Source: Streptomyces sp. NBC_01197 (GTDB lineage Bacteria > Actinomycetota > Actinomycetes > Streptomycetales > Streptomycetaceae). From it: a stretch of DNA of 64,000 nt. Each line of letters opens with the position of its first letter. The first letter of the stretch is position 1. A program made the translations under genes and the position numbers. The DNA lies in contig NZ_CP108569.1 in the NCBI RefSeq assembly GCF_036010505.1, positions 3,731,001-3,795,000 of the forward strand. Direction: 5' to 3'. Below are positions 16,669-28,731 of the stretch, in pieces. The notes beneath the pieces are model-generated. The model had not been told where the DNA came from. It saw only the letters and a list, made by a program, of their open reading frames with translations, and ran no database searches.

Positions 16669-18021
16669 ATGGGTGAGGTCTTCGCCGGGCGGTACGAACT
16701 GGTCGACCCGATCGGCCGCGGGGGCGTCGGGGCGGTCTGGCGTGCGTGGGACCATCGCAGGCGTCGTTATGTGGCGGCCAAAGTCCTCCAGCAGAGCGAC
16801 GCACACACCCTGCTGCGCTTCGTGCGCGAACAGGCACTGCGCATCGACCACCCTCATGTACTCGCCCCCGCCAGCTGGGCCGCGGACGACGACCAGGTGC
16901 TGTTCACCATGGAACTGGTGTGCGGAGGTTCGCTCGCCCAAGTCATCGGTGACTACGGTCCGCTGCCGGCACGGTTCGTCTGCACGCTGCTCGACCAACT
17001 GCTGGCCGGGCTTGCTGCCGTCCATGCGGAAGGCGTCGTACACCGCGACATCAAGCCTGCGAACATTCTGATGGAAGCCACCGGGGCCGGGCGGCCGCAT
17101 CTGCGGCTGTCCGACTTCGGCATCTCGATGCGCAAGGGCGAGCCCCGCCTCACTGAGAACAACTATGTGGTGGGGACGCCCGGCTACTTCGCGCCGGAGC
17201 AGATGCTCGGTGCCGAACCGGACTTCACAGCTGACCTGTTCGCCGTCGGCCTGGTCGCGCTCTATCTGCTGCAGGGCGCCCGACCGGACTCCAGAGCCCT
17301 GGTGGAGTACTTCGCGGCCCACGGCACGCCGGGCGCACCCCAGGGCATCCCCGAGCCGCTGTGGCAGGTGCTCGCTGGACTGCTCCAGCCAGACCCCCAA
17401 GCACGGTTCCGTACGGCGAACGGTGCCCGCAAGGCGCTGGCCACTGCAGCGGAACTGCTGGCCGAACCAGGCCCCGGAGAGGCGCCCGTCGAGGTCTCCG
17501 ACCAGATCGGCCCACTGCCCAGCGGATTCGGCCCCGAAGGCCCCGTCCGGAAACAGAACGACCCTCCTCACCAGCTCGGATCTCACCAAGGATCCGAGTC
17601 GCAACACAGAACCGCGTCCCAGCCCCCGGTAGGGCAGGCGACGACGCAACCAGAGGTACCGGCCCACCCCCAGACCGAACAGCAGCCCGTACCCCACCAG
17701 CAGCAGCCCCAGGGCCCTGCCATGTCGGAAACAGGCAGCTTCCACCTTGCCCCGCCTCCCGAGCCGGCTGCCGGCCCAGCACCGGCATCGACGCCCGCAG
17801 CCACCCCCACGATCCCGCATGCGAGCTCCCCCCTTCCTGGTCGGGCCCTGCACGAACAACCCCACACTGGTAGGTACACCGCTCAGCCCTCGCAGGTTCC
17901 CACCCAGTCGGTGCCGGTCTCCCGCATACACCCGGGACCACCCCCGAAGGTGACGGTCCCGGTCCTGGTGATCGCGCTGATCTGCTTCGCCGTGGGCATT
18001 TGGGCGCTGACGCAGAGCTGA
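16669..18021 (+). CDS. Ser/Thr protein kinase with long Pro/Gln-rich tail and C-terminal membrane anchor
   Basis: The 450-residue protein has a kinase domain (about 8-275) with glycine loop GRGGVGAV, K38, HRD with D127, DFG with D149 and an APEQ segment, so it should be active. A disordered Pro/Gln/His-rich stretch (about 280-425) follows, then one membrane helix at the very C-terminus (about 429-447) with only a few residues outside. It therefore lacks the extracellular sensor of the PASTA kinase and must take its input in the cytoplasm or membrane. It converges on a gene for a secreted, membrane-anchored protein that could be its partner. Confidence 0.92.
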   Translation: MGEVFAGRYELVDPIGRGGVGAVWRAWDHRRRRYVAAKVLQQSDAHTLLRFVREQALRIDHPHVLAPASWAADDDQVLFTMELVCGGSLAQVIGDYGPLPARFVCTLLDQLLAGLAAVHAEGVVHRDIKPANILMEATGAGRPHLRLSDFGISMRKGEPRLTENNYVVGTPGYFAPEQMLGAEPDFTADLFAVGLVALYLLQGARPDSRALVEYFAAHGTPGAPQGIPEPLWQVLAGLLQPDPQARFRTANGARKALATAAELLAEPGPGEAPVEVSDQIGPLPSGFGPEGPVRKQNDPPHQLGSHQGSESQHRTASQPPVGQATTQPEVPAHPQTEQQPVPHQQQPQGPAMSETGSFHLAPPPEPAAGPAPASTPAATPTIPHASSPLPGRALHEQPHTGRYTAQPSQVPTQSVPVSRIHPGPPPKVTVPVLVIALICFAVGIWALTQS

Positions 18022-18092
18022 CCCCGGAGCCACCGGGGCCGGTAAATGACCACTGCGCCCACCGCACCGCGGTACGGCCCCGCATAGTCGGA

Positions 18093-19403
18093 CTACCAGG
18101 CGGAAGGCGGCCCGTACTGCGCCGGGAACTGCCGTTCCGGCTCCTGGGCCATCATTCCGGCGCGCTGCCTCGCGATCAGCATCCACACGCCGAGTCCCAG
18201 CACCAGTACCGTGCCCGCACTGATCCCGGCGATCCCCACCAGCTTCATGGCTCCGTGGCCCGCGTCTTCACCGGCCGATGTTCCGTAATGGGGCGCCGCG
18301 CCCGCGTACGCCGGCGGCGGCCCCTCCATCCCCTTGACGCTCATCCTCAGCGTCAGTCCGTACTCCTTCTCCCCGAAGCTCTTCGCGACGTCCGGGCTGA
18401 GGGTGACCGCGAAATAGTAGTCCCCGGCAAGTCGCATCCCGCTGACCTCGTCGCGCACGCTGTACCGATTCCGGTAGGCCACCGGTGGCAGCGGATCCGA
18501 CGTGGCCGACTTCGGCTTCCCGTCGTACACCGTGTAGGCCGTGGTGACCGCGGACCGTACCGGGTTGTACAACTGCACGTTGAGGGCGCTGGCAACGAAG
18601 CCGCTACCCGTGGAGCTGCCGAGATCGGCGCTGGCGAAGAGCTGCTGCCCCCAGCCGACCGGCACCCGGTAGAAACGGGTCTGACCGGGCTTGATCCGGT
18701 CGTCCCACACACCGGGCTTCAGCGCGACAGCATCATTGAACCCTGTACCGCCCTCGGCCTGCTGTGCCGTGCCCGCCGGCGGGACGGGCGATGCAGACGG
18801 CCAGCTGGTTGGTGCCTCCGTCGGGCCCGCCGAGCCGGCCTTCAGTCCGGGCTCCGAATCGACGCGGATCTCCAGCCCCCACTCGTCTTGGGCGGAGCTG
18901 CCCTTGGTGGTCCTCTCGATCAGCACGTAGTACGGCCCCGCCGACTGGCAGGAGATGCCGTCCTTCTTGACTGTGCGCGTGGCATGAGCAGCGATCGGCC
19001 GGGGGTACTCGGCAGCGCCGAACACCGCGTCGTTGTCATTCCCGCAGGAGTTCCCCTTGAGGTCCTGGAGGGACACCTTGATGCCGTCGGCGTAGTCGAC
19101 CTTCTCCTGTGGCGCGAGTCTGGGCACAGCCACGGCGGAGACGTAAGCGTCGGATGTGGCGTCCAGTGCGACCTGGTAGTAGAGCTGGCCACCCGGCTTG
19201 ATCGAGGAGTGGTAGGTCGAACCCGCCTTGAGCGGCTTCGCATCGGTGCTGGCCACAGCTCCCGCCACCGTCGTCGCATGCCGATCGAAGGCGTACGGAC
19301 CGGGCTCACCCCCAGCCGCCGCCTGACCCGGAAACGCCCCCACCGAGCACACCGCCGCCACTGCGGCCAGCGCGACCCGACCCAAGCTGCGCCGCCTTTT
19401 CAC
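18093..19403 (-). CDS. Secreted protein with C-terminal membrane anchor, unknown function
   Basis: The start is GTG at 19403 with GGGGGAA just upstream; the much longer open frame to 19970 is not coding. The 436-residue protein has a signal peptide (KRRRSLGRVALAAVAA and so on, cleavage near QAAAGG). Two jelly-roll-like repeats follow, each with a phrase like Y-Y-Q-V-A-L or R-F-Y-R-V-P-V, separated by a Pro/Ser/Ala linker. A C-terminal membrane helix (about 390-412) and short cytoplasmic tail end the protein. The two halves look like duplicated pre-peptidase or carbohydrate-binding domains. It is convergent with the kinase gene. Confidence 0.82.
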   Translation of the reverse strand: MKRRRSLGRVALAAVAAVCSVGAFPGQAAAGGEPGPYAFDRHATTVAGAVASTDAKPLKAGSTYHSSIKPGGQLYYQVALDATSDAYVSAVAVPRLAPQEKVDYADGIKVSLQDLKGNSCGNDNDAVFGAAEYPRPIAAHATRTVKKDGISCQSAGPYYVLIERTTKGSSAQDEWGLEIRVDSEPGLKAGSAGPTEAPTSWPSASPVPPAGTAQQAEGGTGFNDAVALKPGVWDDRIKPGQTRFYRVPVGWGQQLFASADLGSSTGSGFVASALNVQLYNPVRSAVTTAYTVYDGKPKSATSDPLPPVAYRNRYSVRDEVSGMRLAGDYYFAVTLSPDVAKSFGEKEYGLTLRMSVKGMEGPPPAYAGAAPHYGTSAGEDAGHGAMKLVGIAGISAGTVLVLGLGVWMLIARQRAGMMAQEPERQFPAQYGPPSAW

Positions 19404-19612
19404 CTGATTCCCCCCGTCGTCCGCCTGGCAGCCAGGCGCCGCCCCGCCCAAAAGACCAGCCTCAAGATCACCAGCATCGCGAGGGCCACCGGCGACCGCG
19501 GCAACGAGCGCCGTCCCGGCCCATCCTGCCCCGTCCCTCATCACGTTGTCTGCGTGCAGCTGAATAGTCCTTGCGGTTCCCGCCCTCCCCCTCCGCCGTC
19601 GGTCAGTTCGTT

Positions 19613-19626
19613 GTTCCACGTGAAAC
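19613..19626. other. parS: parS-like site, one mismatch
   Basis: GTTCCACGTGAAAC differs from the parS consensus at one base. It lies upstream of the secreted-protein gene. Confidence 0.75.
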
Positions 19627-19818
19627 ATCAGCGTCAGGATCGGAGACCCGGACCCGGGTCTGCGCCTCCGCAGGAGCCAGGAGGAGGGCGCCCGACAGCT
19701 CACCCCCACAAGGAGCCGCCCGCGAGGCCAGAGAAGCCCCCTCGGGCCCGCACGGCCCACACAGCGCGTCATGATTGCGAGGCGAAGCAGGGATCCGGCG
19801 TCACAGTGCGAACGCGAC

Positions 19819-19850
19819 AGGGCCCCGGCCGCAAAAACGGCCGGGGCCCT
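19819..19850 (-). terminator. Terminator after the DLW-39 gene
   Basis: A perfect 13-bp stem (19819-19831 with 19838-19850, AGGGCCCCGGCCG) with a CAAAAA loop lies 20 bp after the DLW-39 stop on the minus strand. Confidence 0.85.
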
Positions 19851-19869
19851 GCATTCAAGACGCTGTGTC

Positions 19870-20004
19870 TCACACACCCGAACCTGCGGGCACGGAGTCA
19901 GTCGCCTCCGTCCACAGATCCTGCTCGGCGCGATCCGCCTGGATCTGGCGGTACACGAGGAGCCCGCCAATGGCGGCCAGTGCGACCAGGAGAAGCTTCT
20001 TCAC
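19870..20004 (-). CDS. DLW-39 family micro-protein (44 residues)
   Basis: The GTG at 20004 with GAGG upstream encodes KKLLLVALAAIGGLLVYRQI and onward: a single hydrophobic helix (3-18), a basic patch and the tripeptide D-L-W (residues 29-31) that names the family. It is near tRNA-Ile and gyrA in many actinobacteria. No function is known. Because it is only 44 residues it is easily missed. Confidence 0.88.
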   Translation of the reverse strand: MKKLLLVALAAIGGLLVYRQIQADRAEQDLWTEATDSVPAGSGV

Positions 20005-20117
20005 CGCGCTACCTCGTCTTTCCTTGACGTAAGGGACTTCTGGCGGCCGACTATACACACTGGCCGATACCGATCGGTGACCTAGTTCTCGTCCAACTAT
20101 CGGGCCCGTTAATGCAG

Positions 20118-20148
20118 TCGGCCCGGACAGAAAAACTGTCCGGGCCGA
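20118..20148 (-). terminator. Terminator after tRNA-Ile
   Basis: A 13-bp stem (20118-20130 with 20136-20148, core GGCCCGGACAG) with an AAAAA loop lies 10 bp past the tRNA 3' end. Confidence 0.85.
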
Positions 20149-20157
20149 TCTTCGCGG

Positions 20158-20231
20158 TGGGGCTAACAGGATTTGAACCTGTGGCCTCATCCTTATCAGG
20201 GATGCGCTCTAACCAACTGAGCTATAGCCCC
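20158..20231 (-). tRNA. tRNA-Ile (anticodon GAT)
   Basis: The minus strand reads a 74-nt cloverleaf from GGGGCTATAGCTCAG to TAGCCCCA with anticodon loop CCTGATAAG (GAT) and T-arm CAGGTTCAAATCCTG. CCA is not encoded. It follows gyrA and the DUF3566 gene, the usual actinobacterial order. Confidence 0.97.
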
Positions 20232-20290
20232 GCGCTGCCCCTGAAGATTAGCGCACTCCAGGGCCAGTCCCAAAATCGATAGCTGAGCCT

Positions 20291-20887
20291 CTACTCGTCC
20301 TCGGCGAGGGTCAGCTCGACACCGCCGACAAACCCGGCCGACAGGTTGTAGATGAAGGCGCCCAGCGTCGCCAGTGCTGTGGCCAGCACCACATCGATCA
20401 CCGCGATGACCGACGTGAACAGCAGCACCCGCGGCAGCGACAGGAACGACTGAAGATCGAAGCCGCTGCCATCACTTGAGCCAGTGGCCTCGCTGATGGT
20501 CCCGCCCACGGTCGAGAAGACTCCCATGGCGTCCATGACCATCCACAGCACCGCGGCCGCCACGATGGTGCAGACGCCCAGCGCGATGGACAACAGGAAG
20601 CTGACCTTCATGACCGACCACGGATCGGCCTTGGCCACCCGCAGCCGGGCCTTCCGCGTGCGGGGAGTCGTACGAGCCCCCGTCCGGGGCCGACGTACTC
20701 CTGGCTGCGTACCCCCGGCCGACGGCGACGGGTAGGCCTGCGGAGGCTGGTACGGCTGTGACTCGTACTGCGGCTGCGCCCCACGCGTGTCCGTCACCGT
20801 TCCCCCTTGAGAGTCCGCGGCAGGGCCACGGGCACTGCGTGCTCCGGCTCCGGAAGCGGCCGCTCCGTCGCCCGTGGCTCCACTCAC
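20291..20887 (-). CDS. DUF3566 membrane protein
   Basis: The 198-residue protein has a Pro/Gln/Tyr-rich disordered N-terminal half (1-80) and a C-terminal DUF3566 domain with two membrane helices (about 96-118 and 155-180). Recognisable features are the KADPWSVMKVSF entry to the first helix and a NLSAGFVGGVELTLAEDE end. The GTG start lies three bases after the gyrA stop, so it is translated from the gyrBA transcript. The DUF3566 family is conserved next to gyrA across Actinobacteria; the function is unknown. Confidence 0.9.
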   Translation of the reverse strand: MSGATGDGAAASGAGARSARGPAADSQGGTVTDTRGAQPQYESQPYQPPQAYPSPSAGGTQPGVRRPRTGARTTPRTRKARLRVAKADPWSVMKVSFLLSIALGVCTIVAAAVLWMVMDAMGVFSTVGGTISEATGSSDGSGFDLQSFLSLPRVLLFTSVIAVIDVVLATALATLGAFIYNLSAGFVGGVELTLAEDE

Positions 20888-20890
20888 GTT

Positions 20891-23521
20891 CTACTCCTCG
20901 TGCTCCCCTGCCGAAGGCTCGGTGCCTTCGACTACCGCTTCGACCGTTTCAGCGTCGACCGAACCACTGTCGACCGCATCCGCCTCGCCGTCGACCGCGT
21001 CAATCTCTTCGGCCTCGCGGCCGGCCTCGGCGTTGCGAGCGATACCGACCACGGCATCGCGCTTGCCCAGGTTGATCAGTTGGACGCCCATGGTGTCACG
21101 GCCCGTCTCCCTGACTTCATTGACTCGCGTACGAATCACACCGCCGCCGAGCGTGATGGCGAGGATTTCATCCGTACTCTCGACCACCAGCGCGCCGACC
21201 AGCGAGCCCCGGTCCTCCACGATCTTGGCGGCCTTGATACCCAGACCGCCGCGGCCCTGGACGCGGTACTCGTCGACGGGGGTCCGCTTGGCGTACCCGC
21301 CGTCAGTGGCAGTGAACACGAAAGTACCCGGCCTGACGACATTCATCGAGAGCAGTTCGTCGCCCTCGCGGAAACTCATGCCCTTCACACCGGATGTCGC
21401 GCGTCCCATGGGCCGCAGCGCGTCGTCCGTCGCCGTGAAGCGGATCGACTGAGCCTTCCTGCTGACCAGCAGCAGATCGTCTTCGGCCGACACCAGCTCG
21501 GCACCGATCAGCTCGTCATCGCTGCCGTCCGGGGTCTCCCGCAGATTGATCGCGATGACGCCGCCAGAACGGGGCGAGTCATAGTCCTTGAGCGGTGTCT
21601 TCTTCACCAGGCCGCCCTTGGTGGCGAGGATCAGATATGGCGCCGCGTCGTAGTCACGGATCGCCAGGATCTGCGCGATCTGCTCGTCCGGCTGGAACGC
21701 CAGCAGGTTGGCGACGTGCTGGCCGCGCGCGTCGCGGCCAGCGTCCGGGAGTTCGTAGGCCTTCGCCCGGTACACCCGGCCCTTGTTCGTGAAGAACAGA
21801 AGCCAGTGGTGGGTTGTCGAGACGAAGAAGTGGTCGACGATATCGTCCTGCTTCAGCTTCGTGCCCCGCACGCCCTTGCCGCCGCGCTTCTGCGAGCGGT
21901 AGTCCTCGGTCTTGGTGCGCTTGACGTAACCACCGTTCGTGATGGTGACGACAATGTCCTCTTCGGCGATCAGGTCCTCGATGGACATGTCACCGTCGAA
22001 GGGCACCAGCTTCGACCGCCGGTCGTCGCCGAACTTGTCGACGATGACCGCCAGCTCCTCGCTGACGATCTGCCGCTGCCGCTCGGGCGAGACCAGGATC
22101 GCGTTGTACTCGTTGATCTTCGCCTGGAGCTCGTTGTACTCGGCCGTGATCTTCTGATGTTCCAGTGCGGCCAGTCGGCGCAGCTGCATCTCCAGGATCG
22201 CGTTCGCCTGGATCTCGTCGATCTCCAGCAGGCCCATCAGGCCCTCGCGCGCGACATCGACCGTCTGGCTGCGCCGGATCAGCGCGATGACCTCGTCGAT
22301 CGCGTCCAGCGCCTTGAGCAGACCACGCAGGATGTGGGCGCGCTCCTCGGCCTTTCGCAACCGGAACCTGGTGCGCCGGACGATGACCTCGATCTGGTGC
22401 GTCACCCAGTGCCGGATGAACGCGTCGATCGAGAGGGTGCGCGGTACACCGTCGACCAGGGCCAGCATGTTGGCGCTGAAGTTCGACTGGAGATCGGTGT
22501 GCTTGTAGAGGTTGTTCAGCACGACCTTGGCGACCGCGTCACGCTTCAGCACGACGACAAGGCGCTGACCCGTACGCGAGGACGTCTCGTCCCGGACGTC
22601 GGCGATCCCGCCGACCTTGCCGTCCTTCACCAGGTCGGCGATCTTCTGCGCGAGGTTGTCGGGGTTGGTCTGGTACGGAAGCTCCGTGACGACCAGGCAC
22701 TGGCGGTTCTGGATCTCCTCGACCGCGACCACAGCACGCATCGTGATGGAGCCGCGCCCGGTTCGGTACGCCTCCTCGATGCCCTTGCGCCCCACGACCA
22801 GTGCGCCGGTCGGGAAGTCCGGGCCCTTGATGCGCTCCAGCAGAGCGTCCATGAGGTCCTCGTGCGAAGCCTCCGGGTTCTCCAGGTACCACTGGGCGCC
22901 GGCCGCCACCTCGCGCAGGTTGTGCGGAGGAATGTTGGTGGCCATGCCGACCGCGATACCTGCCGAGCCGTTGACCAGCAGGTTGGGGAACCTGGCCGGG
23001 AGAACCACCGGCTCCTGGTTACGGCCGTCGTAGTTGTCCTGGTGGTCGACCGTCTCCTCGTCGATGTCCCTGACCATTTCCATGGACAGGGGCATCATCT
23101 TGCACTCGGTGTACCGCATCGCGGCGGCCGGGTCGTTGCCGGGAGAGCCGAAGTTCCCGTTCGAGTCAACCAGCGGCATACGCATCGACCAGTGCTGGGC
23201 CAGCCGGACCAGGGCGTCATAGATCGAGGAGTCGCCGTGCGGGTGGTAGGTGCCCATGACGTCACCGACGACACGGGCGCACTTGTAGAAGCCCTTCTCG
23301 GGCCGGTAGCCGCCGTCGTACATCGCGTACAGCACCCGGCGGTGGACGGGCTTCAGACCGTCCCGCACATCCGGCAGCGCACGGGACACGATGACGGACA
23401 TCGCGTAGTCGAGATACGAACGCTGCATCTCCGTTTCGAGCCCCACCGGCTCGACACGCATACCGATGCCGGGGACAGCGGGCGGCTGTTCGGGCATCAC
23501 GGGGGGATTCTCGTCGGCCAT
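20891..23521 (-). CDS. gyrA: DNA gyrase subunit A
   Basis: The 876-residue protein starts [11 protein letters not shown]. The catalytic tyrosine is Y137 in MRYTECKM and the quinolone-pocket residues S98 and D102 lie in [10 protein letters not shown], i.e. the sensitive-type Ser/Asp pair. The C-terminal half holds the six-bladed DNA-wrapping domain, with GyrA-box-like [10 protein letters not shown], and ends in an acidic tail. With GyrB it introduces negative supercoils ahead of forks. The gene is 41 bp downstream of gyrB on the same strand. Confidence 0.98.
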   Translation of the reverse strand: MADENPPVMPEQPPAVPGIGMRVEPVGLETEMQRSYLDYAMSVIVSRALPDVRDGLKPVHRRVLYAMYDGGYRPEKGFYKCARVVGDVMGTYHPHGDSSIYDALVRLAQHWSMRMPLVDSNGNFGSPGNDPAAAMRYTECKMMPLSMEMVRDIDEETVDHQDNYDGRNQEPVVLPARFPNLLVNGSAGIAVGMATNIPPHNLREVAAGAQWYLENPEASHEDLMDALLERIKGPDFPTGALVVGRKGIEEAYRTGRGSITMRAVVAVEEIQNRQCLVVTELPYQTNPDNLAQKIADLVKDGKVGGIADVRDETSSRTGQRLVVVLKRDAVAKVVLNNLYKHTDLQSNFSANMLALVDGVPRTLSIDAFIRHWVTHQIEVIVRRTRFRLRKAEERAHILRGLLKALDAIDEVIALIRRSQTVDVAREGLMGLLEIDEIQANAILEMQLRRLAALEHQKITAEYNELQAKINEYNAILVSPERQRQIVSEELAVIVDKFGDDRRSKLVPFDGDMSIEDLIAEEDIVVTITNGGYVKRTKTEDYRSQKRGGKGVRGTKLKQDDIVDHFFVSTTHHWLLFFTNKGRVYRAKAYELPDAGRDARGQHVANLLAFQPDEQIAQILAIRDYDAAPYLILATKGGLVKKTPLKDYDSPRSGGVIAINLRETPDGSDDELIGAELVSAEDDLLLVSRKAQSIRFTATDDALRPMGRATSGVKGMSFREGDELLSMNVVRPGTFVFTATDGGYAKRTPVDEYRVQGRGGLGIKAAKIVEDRGSLVGALVVESTDEILAITLGGGVIRTRVNEVRETGRDTMGVQLINLGKRDAVVGIARNAEAGREAEEIDAVDGEADAVDSGSVDAETVEAVVEGTEPSAGEHEE

Positions 23522-23562
23522 TGCTGGTCAAAGTCCTTTCAGTGCGGTCAACCGAGACCGAC

Positions 23563-25993
<2,431 letters not shown>

Positions 25994-26584
25994 TCAGCCG
26001 TACGTATCGCCCGGCCCCTTGCTCCCAGGTGCCCGCAGCGGTCCGAACCGCCGTGGCGGCCCGCCCGGCCCAAGAACCTTCAGCAGCTTCACCGTGCCAT
26101 GACCCAAATCCGCGTTCAGCCGGGCCACCAGTTGCGGCGCCAGCAGCCTCAGCTGCGTGGCCCATGCTGTCGAATCGCACTGCACGGTCAGCACCCGGGC
26201 GTCCTCGTCGTAGCGCTGGGGGACGCAGTGGTTCGCGAGGTCCTCGCCCACGATCTGCGGCCAGCGGCCCATCACCCCGCCCACTGCGGCCGGTGTCTCC
26301 CAGCCACGCTCAGTGATCAGCCGGTTGATGGCGGCGCCCAGCGGCAGGGGGTCCCGCCCGTCAGCCCGCGCACCCGAGCGCAGTCCACCGCGCTTGGCCT
26401 GCTTCTTCTGCTGCGCGGCCGCACCCCGTGCTTTCGCCTGCTCCTTGGCAGCCCGCAAGGCGACCCGTGCCAGGTCGATCCCCGAGGACTCCGGTACCTT
26501 CGCCGGCTCAGGCCCCGGTGGAAGGGCGGAGCCGGAACCGCTCGGTTCCCCGCCGTCCTCGCCCGGAAGGGAGGATCCGCTCAT
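25994..26584 (-). CDS. dciA: DciA-type (DUF721) replicative helicase loader
   Basis: The 196-residue protein has a Pro/Gly-rich start, a basic helical stretch (about 38-75) and a DUF721 core (about 78-165) with [15 protein letters not shown] and [17 protein letters not shown]. DciA is the ancestral loader/operator of DnaB helicase in bacteria lacking DnaC, so it belongs to replication initiation. Its ATG overlaps the recF stop (ATGA), and the gene is the last of the dnaN-gnd-recF run. Confidence 0.9.
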   Translation of the reverse strand: MSGSSLPGEDGGEPSGSGSALPPGPEPAKVPESSGIDLARVALRAAKEQAKARGAAAQQKKQAKRGGLRSGARADGRDPLPLGAAINRLITERGWETPAAVGGVMGRWPQIVGEDLANHCVPQRYDEDARVLTVQCDSTAWATQLRLLAPQLVARLNADLGHGTVKLLKVLGPGGPPRRFGPLRAPGSKGPGDTYG

Positions 26585-27711
26585 ACCCGGTCCACCGCCC
26601 CGTCTGAGACCGCGAACCGCACGCCCGCCAGGACACCCGGCACGTCGTCGTCCACTGCCGCCGTGACCAGCACCTGTTCCCCGGGCGCCACCAGCTCGGC
26701 AAGCCTCTCCCTGCGCCGCACGTCCAGCTCCGCGAAGACATCGTCGAGCACAAGCACCGGCTCATTGCCCTCGGCCCGCAGCAAATCGTACGAAGCCAGC
26801 CGCAGCGCCAGCGCATACGACCAGGACTCACCGTGGCTGGCGTACCCCTTGGCCGGCAGTCGGCCGAGCTTCAGCACCAGGTCGTCGCGGTGCGGGCCGA
26901 CCAGGGTCACGCCGCGCTCGATCTCCTGCTTACGGACCCCCACCAGGGCGGCGATCAGATGCTCGTACAGCTCGTCCTTCGACTGAACCGGTTCGATCCC
27001 TTCACCCAGCGAGCTCCGGTACTCCAGTACAACCGGCCCGCCACCGGGGGCCACCTGCTCGTACGCCTTGTCGGCCAACGGCTGCAACGTCGAAATCAGG
27101 TCGAGCCGCTGAGCCAGCAACTCAGCCCCCACACGCCCCAGATGCTGGTCCCAGACATCGAGGGTGGACATGTCCATGGACCTGCCGCCGTGCCTGCGGG
27201 CCATCGCCGCGGACTTCAGGAGCGTATTGCGCTGCTTCAGCACTCGCTCGTAGTCGGAGCGCACCCCGGCCATCCGTGGCGAACGCGCCGTGATCAGCTC
27301 ATCCAGGAACCGGCGGCGCTCACCCGGGTCACCTTTGATCAGGGCCAAATCCTCGGGCGCGAAAAGCACAGTCCGGACGATCCCCAGGACATCGCGCGGC
27401 CGGACCTGCGAAGAGCGGTTGATCCGGGCCCTGTTGGCCCGGCCCGGATTGAGTTCCAGCTCGACGAGCTGAGACCGCTCGCCCTGAGCGACCGCGGCAC
27501 GGATCACAGCCCGGTCGGCTCCCATCCGTACCAGCGGCGCATCGGAGGAGACCCGATGGCTGCCGAGAGTCGCTAGATAGCCCACCGCCTCGACGAGGTT
27601 CGTCTTGCCCTGGCCGTTGGCACCCACAAACGCGGTGACGCCCGGATCGAGAGGCACCTCGACCCGGGCGTACGAGCGGAAGTCGGCCAGCGACAGGTGC
27701 GTGACGTGCAT
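26581..27711 (-). CDS. recF: DNA replication/repair ATPase RecF
   Basis: The 376-residue protein begins [19 protein letters not shown]. It carries Walker [14 protein letters not shown] near residue 30, an SMC-like signature and Walker [13 protein letters not shown] near 320. RecF binds gapped DNA and, with RecO and RecR, loads RecA at stalled forks. The gene is 30 bp after gnd on the same strand and overlaps dciA. Length is normal. Confidence 0.97.
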   Translation of the reverse strand: MHVTHLSLADFRSYARVEVPLDPGVTAFVGANGQGKTNLVEAVGYLATLGSHRVSSDAPLVRMGADRAVIRAAVAQGERSQLVELELNPGRANRARINRSSQVRPRDVLGIVRTVLFAPEDLALIKGDPGERRRFLDELITARSPRMAGVRSDYERVLKQRNTLLKSAAMARRHGGRSMDMSTLDVWDQHLGRVGAELLAQRLDLISTLQPLADKAYEQVAPGGGPVVLEYRSSLGEGIEPVQSKDELYEHLIAALVGVRKQEIERGVTLVGPHRDDLVLKLGRLPAKGYASHGESWSYALALRLASYDLLRAEGNEPVLVLDDVFAELDVRRRERLAELVAPGEQVLVTAAVDDDVPGVLAGVRFAVSDGAVDRV

Positions 27712-27741
27712 GACCGTGCGCCGACCTTCCCTGCTGCTGGC

Positions 27742-28620
27742 TTACTTCTTGTTCTCGACCGCGTGGCCACCGAACTGGTTGCGCAGTGCGGCAATCATCT
27801 TCATCTGCGGAGAGTCGTCCTGACGCGAGGCGAAGCGGGCGAAAAGCGACGCAGTGATCGCGGGCAGCGGAACCGCGTTGTCGATGGCGGCCTCGACCGT
27901 CCAGCGTCCTTCGCCCGAATCGGCGGCGAAACCACGGAGCTGGTCCAGGTGCTCGTCGTCGTCCAGTGCGTTGACAGCGAGGTCGAGCAGCCAGGAACGG
28001 ATGACCGTACCCTCCTGCCAGGAGCGGAAGACCTCGCGCACATCGGTGACGGAGTCGACCTTCTCCAGGAGCTCCCAACCCTCGGCGTACGCCTGCATCA
28101 TGGCGTACTCGATGCCGTTGTGGACCATCTTGGCGAAGTGGCCGGCGCCGACCTTGCCCGCATGGACCGAGCCGAACTCTCCTTCGGGCTTGAGCGCGTC
28201 GAAGACCGGCTGCACCTTCGCGACGTTCTCCGCGTCGCCGCCGTACATCAGCGCATAGCCGTTCTCCAGACCCCAGACGCCACCGGAGACACCGCAGTCC
28301 ACAAAGCCGATGCCCTTGATGCCCAGCTCGACGGCGTGCTTCTCGTCGTCGGTCCAGCGCGAGTTGCCCCCGTCCACGACGACATCCCCCGGGGAGAGCA
28401 GGCCGGCCAGCTCGTCGACGGTGGACTGGGTCGCGGCACCTGCCGGGACCATGACCCACACGACGCGCGGGCCCTTGAGCTTGCCCACAAGCTCTTCCAG
28501 GCTGTGGACATCGGCTACATCCGGGTTGCGGTCGTAACCGATGACGGTGTGACCAGCGCGGCGGATGCGCTCGCGCATGTTCCCGCCCATCTTGCCGAGG
28601 CCGACGAGACCGAGCTCCAT
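27742..28620 (-). CDS. gnd: 6-phosphogluconate dehydrogenase, decarboxylating (short GndA type)
   Basis: The start is ATG at 28620 with AAGGA upstream, giving a 292-residue protein that opens MELGLVGLGKMGGNM (Rossmann dinucleotide loop GLGKMG). The substrate-binding sequence VDCGVSGGVWGLENG and the catalytic KVGAGHFAKMVHNGIEYAMMQ are intact. The short (about 300-aa) form is typical of NAD-preferring enzymes. It makes ribulose-5-phosphate and CO2. Its position between dnaN and recF is a conserved Streptomyces trait that ties pentose supply to the replication operon by neighbourhood. Confidence 0.95.
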   Translation of the reverse strand: MELGLVGLGKMGGNMRERIRRAGHTVIGYDRNPDVADVHSLEELVGKLKGPRVVWVMVPAGAATQSTVDELAGLLSPGDVVVDGGNSRWTDDEKHAVELGIKGIGFVDCGVSGGVWGLENGYALMYGGDAENVAKVQPVFDALKPEGEFGSVHAGKVGAGHFAKMVHNGIEYAMMQAYAEGWELLEKVDSVTDVREVFRSWQEGTVIRSWLLDLAVNALDDDEHLDQLRGFAADSGEGRWTVEAAIDNAVPLPAITASLFARFASRQDDSPQMKMIAALRNQFGGHAVENKK

Positions 28621-28731
28621 CAGAAGATCCTTAGTGACGTGGTGGCGTTTCGTACCCGCGTCCGAGCGTACGCCGGGACATCGGTACACACCTGCGGGGT
28701 AAGCCGCTCAGACGTACGGCCGCGGACTGGC

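Larger units (their letters stand above)
19404..19869. other. Intergenic region with near-parS and a terminator
   Basis: About 465 bp between two minus-strand genes. It contains a one-mismatch parS (19613-19626) and the hairpin at 19819-19850. I see no gene in it; the open frames here are GC-driven. Confidence 0.6.

Noticed and set aside
18022..18038. Terminator between kinase and secreted protein genes
   Set aside because: Only a 6-bp stem, too weak to call.
19404..19970. Long N-terminal extension of the secreted protein
   Set aside because: The GTG at 19403 starts a clear signal peptide; the extension crosses a terminator and the DLW-39 gene.
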